Made by a program: the position numbers and the translations under genes. Positions 58,876 through 64,000 of a DNA stretch of 64,000 nt are shown one piece after another. Below the pieces are notes generated by a model. That model ran no database searches, was not told the DNA's origin, and saw only the letters and a program-made list of their open reading frames with translations. Position 1 is the stretch's first letter, and each line of letters begins with the position of its first letter. Where the stretch lies: contig DF236957.1 of the NCBI GenBank assembly GCA_000708835.1, positions 372,001 through 436,000 of the forward strand, in the 5' to 3' direction. Source of the stretch: Klebsormidium nitens. Taxonomy: Eukaryota > Streptophyta > Klebsormidiophyceae > Klebsormidiales > Klebsormidiaceae.

Positions 58876-60343
58876 GGACACTGCTGTCAGGGCTTTGCTG
58901 AGAATGCTAGAGAAGGGACCGCTGAGCCAAAGAGCGTAGAGTGCAAGACTTAGATTGTGACCACACTCGCAGCATTACCTAGCCGAGTTCCGAGTCAGCA
59001 TTTTGTTTGTACAGAAAACGCTCGCTAGAAAAGGTCTACTGGAAAGCAAGAATGGGTACCGGTAGTAGGAAAGTCTACCTGATCAGAGGTGCTTTAGTAA
59101 CGGACTCGAAAGAAGAAACGAAAGCTAAACGATTGATTGCTTTGGACCATCTAGTACTTCAAGTTGTCAGTGTCGATGCTCAAGAGTGCTTTCCGGCGAG
59201 TCTTAGGATTTCGTCGCGCCTGTGACTTGCATCCATGATTACCACATGCGAGTATTAGTTCGACAGTTCCCAGTCCCTTACATCGATCTTGAATAGAATA
59301 GGCGGTTTGCTCTTCCACGTCACGAGCTTTTGAGTCATGTTGAGTCGAAGATCTGCACATGTGTGTTTTGGAATACAAGCGTGACGACTGCGGCTGGTCT
59401 CAAATGGAAGCACTGCGTCGATCGGTAGTTCGCCCGGTCATGTTAATTTCATCATTTGTTGATTAGAAACGAGGTGCAGAGCGCCATTCGAAGATGCAGA
59501 GCGCCACTTAGAGATGATAACAAGTTCTGCTCGTACGGCTGTATGTACGATCGCAGTTCCTTGCCTTATACGGTATCTTGCATTTCTGCCGCCTTGATGC
59601 ATGTCCGACACTTAGAGCCCGGCTTTATACTATGACAATTCTGTTTGGTTGGCCATGAGGATAGGCACATGGACTGCTGTTAATTTCAGTCCCCAGGCAC
59701 AACCTAGTTGCATGTCGAAGTCATGGTTGGCCGGATACTTGAATAGGCAAGTCAGCTCGAAAGCGCCATGTAATATCTGCGATCATGCTGAATTTCATCG
59801 ACCTCTGGATTGATTTGCAACGTACCCATATGCCTGATCTGTAAGCACGTGGTACTTGCATGCATCTTTGTCGGACACCGGAAGTAATGAGCTCGCGAAA
59901 GGCGCTCCAGCCCAGAATCCAAGAATGTACGGCGGGTAGCACCGGCCCAGTACGAACAGCCCTGGCTGGTTCGACCGGACCAATCTGCCGCGGAACAGTG
60001 TGCCCAATAAAAAACATATATGTTACACGCTTGTCTCTCGGTCTCACCCTTGCCTGCGACACAAGGTAAGACTTCCTTGGCAATGCTGATTGCTGCTGCG
60101 TCTGACGTACCTCGACTGGCCAACACGGGGTTCCAACAACGCACCACTTGCGCAACTAGTTTACTGACGTTACCTAACCTATGACAACTAAAGCGATGTG
60201 ATTTGACGCTACACCGATGCTTTTGAATGTCAACCCAAGGACGTAGAGGCGTAAACGAGACACGAGTGATGTCGCAACGCTTAAAGCTACCCCATAATCA
60301 CTAGAAACATTAGAAAGAACAAGCGTGCCATGCCTTGGCAAGC
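58876..60343. other. Intergenic, convergent 3' ends
   Basis: Between the Sel1 remnant and the ABCG stop. Several open frames of 60-140 codons at 59720-60155 overlap on both strands without family similarity or splice context. I see no supported feature. Confidence 0.55.
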
Positions 60344-63300
60344 TCACACCTTCCTGGTTTTGTTGAAGATCCGGAATGCGAGGACTGCTAGGGCTTTGAA
60401 CAAGAGAGTGAACGCTATCAAAGCCAGTAAATCATAGCCCCGCCGGCTGTAGGTCAAGTTCTGCAGATCACAGCAAAACAGAAGTGTCAAGGTCTTTCTT
60501 CGAGACAACGACAGCCTTGTCAACAGCCATTCGGCGGTAGTCGTTACGAAGATAGTAAAGAGGAACATAAACGCCCATTGAGGACAAACTGTAAGGCTGT
60601 TACGAATAATTTCCCAACACCCAAAAGGAACATAGAGAGGGGAAGGAGCAGAACACATACGAAATGCACATGCTTCGTCACAAGCTCACAACCTGCCAAA
60701 GCGAAGAGAGCCGACGACAACGTAAGACTACAGGACGGGGGAAAGGGTCTCGCATTTAAACATTCTCCCTGCATTACCGGCATCAAACAGTTCTTCCTTC
60801 AAGCGACGGGACGAGCCTTCGTGAATCGCACTTGTACCCGTCTCTAAGCGATAACGGCAGCAAACGAGGGATGTAGAATAGAGTTATCGCACTCACCCAT
60901 TCTCCCTGCACAACCGGCCATGTGATCCGGTTAAAGTTCGGATGGTCCAATAGCCGCTCACAGCGGCACTGGGGGCACGCGTTCCCGTCGATGAGGCAAC
61001 CCGCAAGAATGCAGTTCGGCGTGCTAGTGTTGCAGTAAAAGGCGACACTAGCGAGACAGTTGAACGCGTACTGGAGCGGGTTAAGCCAGAAAAGCCAGAC
61101 GTAAAAGTCGGGGATGTTGGCGCGGTTAACGAGGTAACCCGAGGTTAGGCTCCAGAGGGTGGTGAAGAAGGTGAGGATGAGCGCGGCGACCTGGGGAGGG
61201 TTAAGAAGAGGGTTAGGGCGAGACCACGAGGGACGGCAAACACTCGGGGGGTTCAGCAAAAAGATAGGAACGATTAGCAGCGACAAAGGGACTTTGGGTA
61301 GCTGCAACATTTCCTCGAATGGAGACGCTGAAGAGAGCAGGGTACAGAAAAGATGACGATGGAATCGAACAAAGAAAAGAACGCCCAGAGAAGGGAGAAA
61401 GGCTATAAGGATCATGATGTTGTTTCTAACCGGGGCAGGTAGCGTGCATCTCACAAACTTGGAAGACGAAGAAAGGCTGGTGTACAATGAAGCCACATGT
61501 ACCGATCTCGGGTGGCTTTGAGCAGTTTTTTGGGCAGTGCGAGATGCATCTAGACTGTTAGCGCGCTCTTCACCAACGGAACCAAGCACACTAGATGCAA
61601 GAACTAGATGCAAGTCATAGACCAAAAATTGTTAAGCGCTCGAACTTTACCTTGGCGTTGAGCGCGACCTCGGCCACAAGCAGCCCGAAGTAGACCATGG
61701 CCAGGGTGTAGAGAAAGACGGCTGCGAGTGACGTCAGGAAAGTGGTGCCTGACGTCAGCGCGATGTCAGCCATGCCGTAGACGATGATGGTGAAGATGAA
61801 AGACGTCACCAGCAGGAAAGGCAGCTGCAAGAGGAGAAGGGCATCGTTAGGAGGGGGGTTACGGATAGGGTCAAATGGGCTTTTGGGAAAGGCCGAGTCC
61901 GTGGCCCAAGAAGACCTGCCACAGGGACACCCTTAATCCCTACAAAGGTCGACCACAATCACGCGGTTCCTCACAGGCTGCTCGAGTAAGGAAATGGACA
62001 ATATATTGGGCTCAGAGTACTGTCTGCTCGGCCTAGAGGGTTGTCAAAGCAATAAGAGTACAGGGAAGCAAACGGAGGATGTGGTCGGCAAAATGGCAAC
62101 TCCATTGTCTCAACAACGATACCAGGCGGGACGCACTTGGGCAATGAGAGGGAGTCAGCGAAACGCTGCGGTCTTCAAAGTGCAAAACAGCGCAATCTCA
62201 ACAGCACCACCCGATGCTTTTGGAACCACAAAGGCTGCATCACGGATGTCAAACTAGGACCGCCTCAAAAGAAGATGCGCCCACCTCCGCGAAACCCCAG
62301 GCGAGGCTGTAATTGAGCGCGCTGTAGGCCGACACGTGGCGCTCTCGCAGGTACATGGGCTGCTCGCGGTTCCAGGCCATCACCACAAACACCGCGTTCA
62401 TCAGGCCGAAGAGTAGCACGGCGAGGTAGATCACTCCGACACGTGACACCACGCCGGAGGTAGTGTCTTGGCCAACCTGCGTGGGAGATAGCGAGTGTCA
62501 AGCCAAATGTATGGGTTGTGGAAAACAAAGTCAAGAAGTGAGTTTCCAAGGTTGAAGAGCACAAGAAACGACGAGAACCGAGCCGGAATTTGTGTCTGGG
62601 TCAAAATCTGGAAGGACGTATAGAATTTGAAAGGACAGTGGTACGGAGTTTGAGCAAAGAATCTAGTTTCGCATTTGTCAGCAGAATAGCAGCACAGACA
62701 GGTGTGTCGCGCTCCCGCGTGACACAATGTCGTAGCGTGTGCCTTGACCAAGCTACAGAAAAGATGCGCTGGCGTCAACAGGCACATAAGGGGTGGTCAG
62801 AAGGAGCACCGAAGCTACAGCAGATCTCACCTTGAAGCAGAGCGAGCCCAGGATGAGCGCGAGTAGGATGCCCATGAGCGCGCGCCCGAAGCTGTTGTTC
62901 ACGTTCCGCCAGAAGGTGCGCACCGCGCGCTTCGTCACCTCGCCCTGCCGCCGCCAGGGGGGCGCCGCATAGCCCTGCCAAAAAGTCAGCGGAATGACGT
63001 CAGCAAAACGCCTCCTTAGGGGCCCGTCCCGGCACAGACGCATCGAAGTCGTCTGAATGCAAGTTTGTCATCAGAAATGCCCCTCCCCGCCATTATTGCG
63101 GTCAGTGTCTCTACTTGATACAATTCCAAACGGTGCCTTTCGAACTTGCTTCGACTCTCATGAAGGGCGTATGACCCCACGAGAATCGCTGTCATCCAAC
63201 AACTAAGAAGGTGGAGCGTTTCAAAACAAGATACTTCAAAGCTGAAGAAAAGGCGGAAGCACACGGAAAGCGATGGACCGACCTCTTCCGAAAAGTCCGG

Positions 63301-64000
63301 CCCCGCCTCGCCCTTGCTCCAGCGCAGCGTATCGAGTTCCTCTGCATTGACGTCATACAGCTCGCTCTTCTTGTAGTCTATAGCGTACTCTCGGTGCGCC
63401 ACGCGCGTAATTCCGGCGCCGATTACCTCCATGATGTACGACGCGGGGTTCTGGTTGTCGCCGCACGCGACAGTTCCGGGTATCGCCTGAGACATGGGGA
63501 AGGATATTCAATATGGATGATAAGAAGATTGGTGCAATCTGCTCGATTGAAGCGGAGGCATGTTGACAGCGGATCCCGAGGACCTGCTTGTGACGATGCT
63601 GGATTCCGATTGGACTGCAAAAAGGTAAGAAATTTGAGCGTCTGCACTGCATTGTCGCGACAAGACTTTATGCCGGTCAAGGTTCACCAGCCGATATTGA
63701 GCTGCAAAATTGCAGAGAAGTGAACTCCTGCATCTATCGATCTTGACAGTTTTTGGGAACAACATGTCAGGAAAGGAACGCACAAGCAAGCAAGCCCGCC
63801 GCAGACCACTGAAACCCAGAGTCAGCAAAAATGGCCCATAAACAAAGACGCCAGCCCACCTCGAAGTATTTGACCACGTTTTCTCCGTCAGGCCCGATTG
63901 GCCCGAAGAAGACGGTCTCCCCCCCGAACTTAAGCAACAGCAGCATGTCGAATGCGGAGAAGAGGCGCGCGCTGGGCTGGTGTGACGTCATCACAATCGT
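60344..64000 (-). CDS. ABCG (PDR/white-type) transporter, C-terminal part, runs off the window
   Basis: Seven exons seen, in gene order: 63860..64000 (open at the edge), 63283..63486, 62831..62974, 62285..62476, 61651..61824, 60897..61190, 60344..60460. All phases agree, 421 residues visible. The window edge cuts the ATPase domain at TIVMTSHQPS, whose His is the H-loop; LLLLKFGGETVFFGPIG follows as in ABCG proteins. GYAAPPWRRQ, RAVRTFWRNVNNSFGRALMG and four to five further hydrophobic segments form the ABC2 membrane domain (YLAVLLFGLMNAVFVVM, REQPMYLRERHVSAYSA, FLYTLAMVYFGLL, NIPDFYVWLFWLNPLQYAFN). The last outer loop is Cys-rich (CNTSTPNCILAGCLIDGNAC, then PQCRC), and ALAVLAFRIFNKTRKV closes the protein. 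ABCG pumps export lipids, cuticle precursors, hormones or drugs; substrate unknown. Half-size or full-size cannot be told because the N-terminus is missing. One donor is weak (GTCGGT after 63283). Confidence 0.93.
60760..60783 (-). repeat. Copy of the end of ABCG exon 60897..61190 in the downstream intron
   Basis: CATTCTCCCTGCATTACCGG at 60761 matches the exon end at 60898 (CATTCTCCCTGCACAACCGG) with two differences, about 137 bases apart. In translation MPVMQGEC mirrors WPVVQGEW. The donor itself is not preserved in the copy. Confidence 0.6.

Noticed and set aside
59721-60155. Overlapping minus-strand frames of 131 and 144 codons
   Set aside because: Two frames over the same bases, no similarity, no splice context; intergenic noise.
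1-64000. CRISPR arrays, bacterial operons, integrated virus
   Set aside because: Gene structure is eukaryotic throughout; no spacer-repeat arrays, and no capsid, polymerase, integrase or reverse-transcriptase frames were recognised.

Overview
The window looks like nuclear DNA of an intron-rich streptophyte green alga; Klebsormidium is my best guess (inference). The basis is a plant-type gene set: tetraspanin with the GCC LEL signature, blue-copper phytocyanin, PAO/PTC52-type Rieske oxygenase, epsin, PDR-type ABCG, eL21, QCR7 and a bS6-type ribosomal protein. Most genes have 2 to 12 small exons with GT-AG introns, GC is moderate, and there is one 20-N gap at 9105..9124. I assembled the exon models by hand from splice signals, phase and family knowledge. 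Where I say phases agree, I checked every junction arithmetically.

Layout, left to right: the 3' end of an unknown + gene (1..839); a beta-hydroxyacid dehydrogenase of the HIBADH/GLYR type (+, 1057..6226); an intronless F-box/LRR gene (-, 7659..8930); a four-zinc-ribbon protein with an organelle-type leader (+, 9754..11360); a tetraspanin (-, 12542..18439); ribosomal protein eL21 (+, 20209..22848); a membrane protein of unknown family (-, 24607..27051); a secreted protein with a duplicated unknown domain plus an SCP-like tail (+, 30346..33049); an epsin (-, 34127..41042); a bS6-type organellar ribosomal protein (+, 42028..43671) convergent with cytochrome bc1 subunit QCR7 (-, 44556..46206); a Rieske oxygenase (+, 46795..53060); a phytocyanin (-, 54660..56658); an intronless Sel1-repeat gene with a decayed 3' extension (+, 57676..58710); and the C-terminal part of an ABCG transporter running off the right edge (-, 60344..64000).

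The genes do not form a pathway; they look like ordinary scattered eukaryotic genes. Several neighbours are divergent and share short 5' regions (epsin/bS6, QCR7/Rieske, phytocyanin/Sel1). bS6, QCR7 and probably the zinc-ribbon protein are organellar.

The most unusual signal is structural. In at least three unrelated genes (dehydrogenase, tetraspanin, ABCG) the edges of exons, often with their splice sites, are copied into the adjoining intron as tandem or dispersed 'echoes'. The best case is an exact 84-bp triplication in the dehydrogenase that gives three consensus 5' splice sites with an open frame through all repeats, so alternative donor use would add 28 or 56 residues in frame. The second is a 133-bp tetraspanin exon flanked on both sides by roughly 150-180 bp tandem copies of its own borders. 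Intergenic regions also hold short inverted-repeat elements: a perfect 38-bp foldback, a TA-flanked MITE, and an element with 16-bp perfect terminal repeats.
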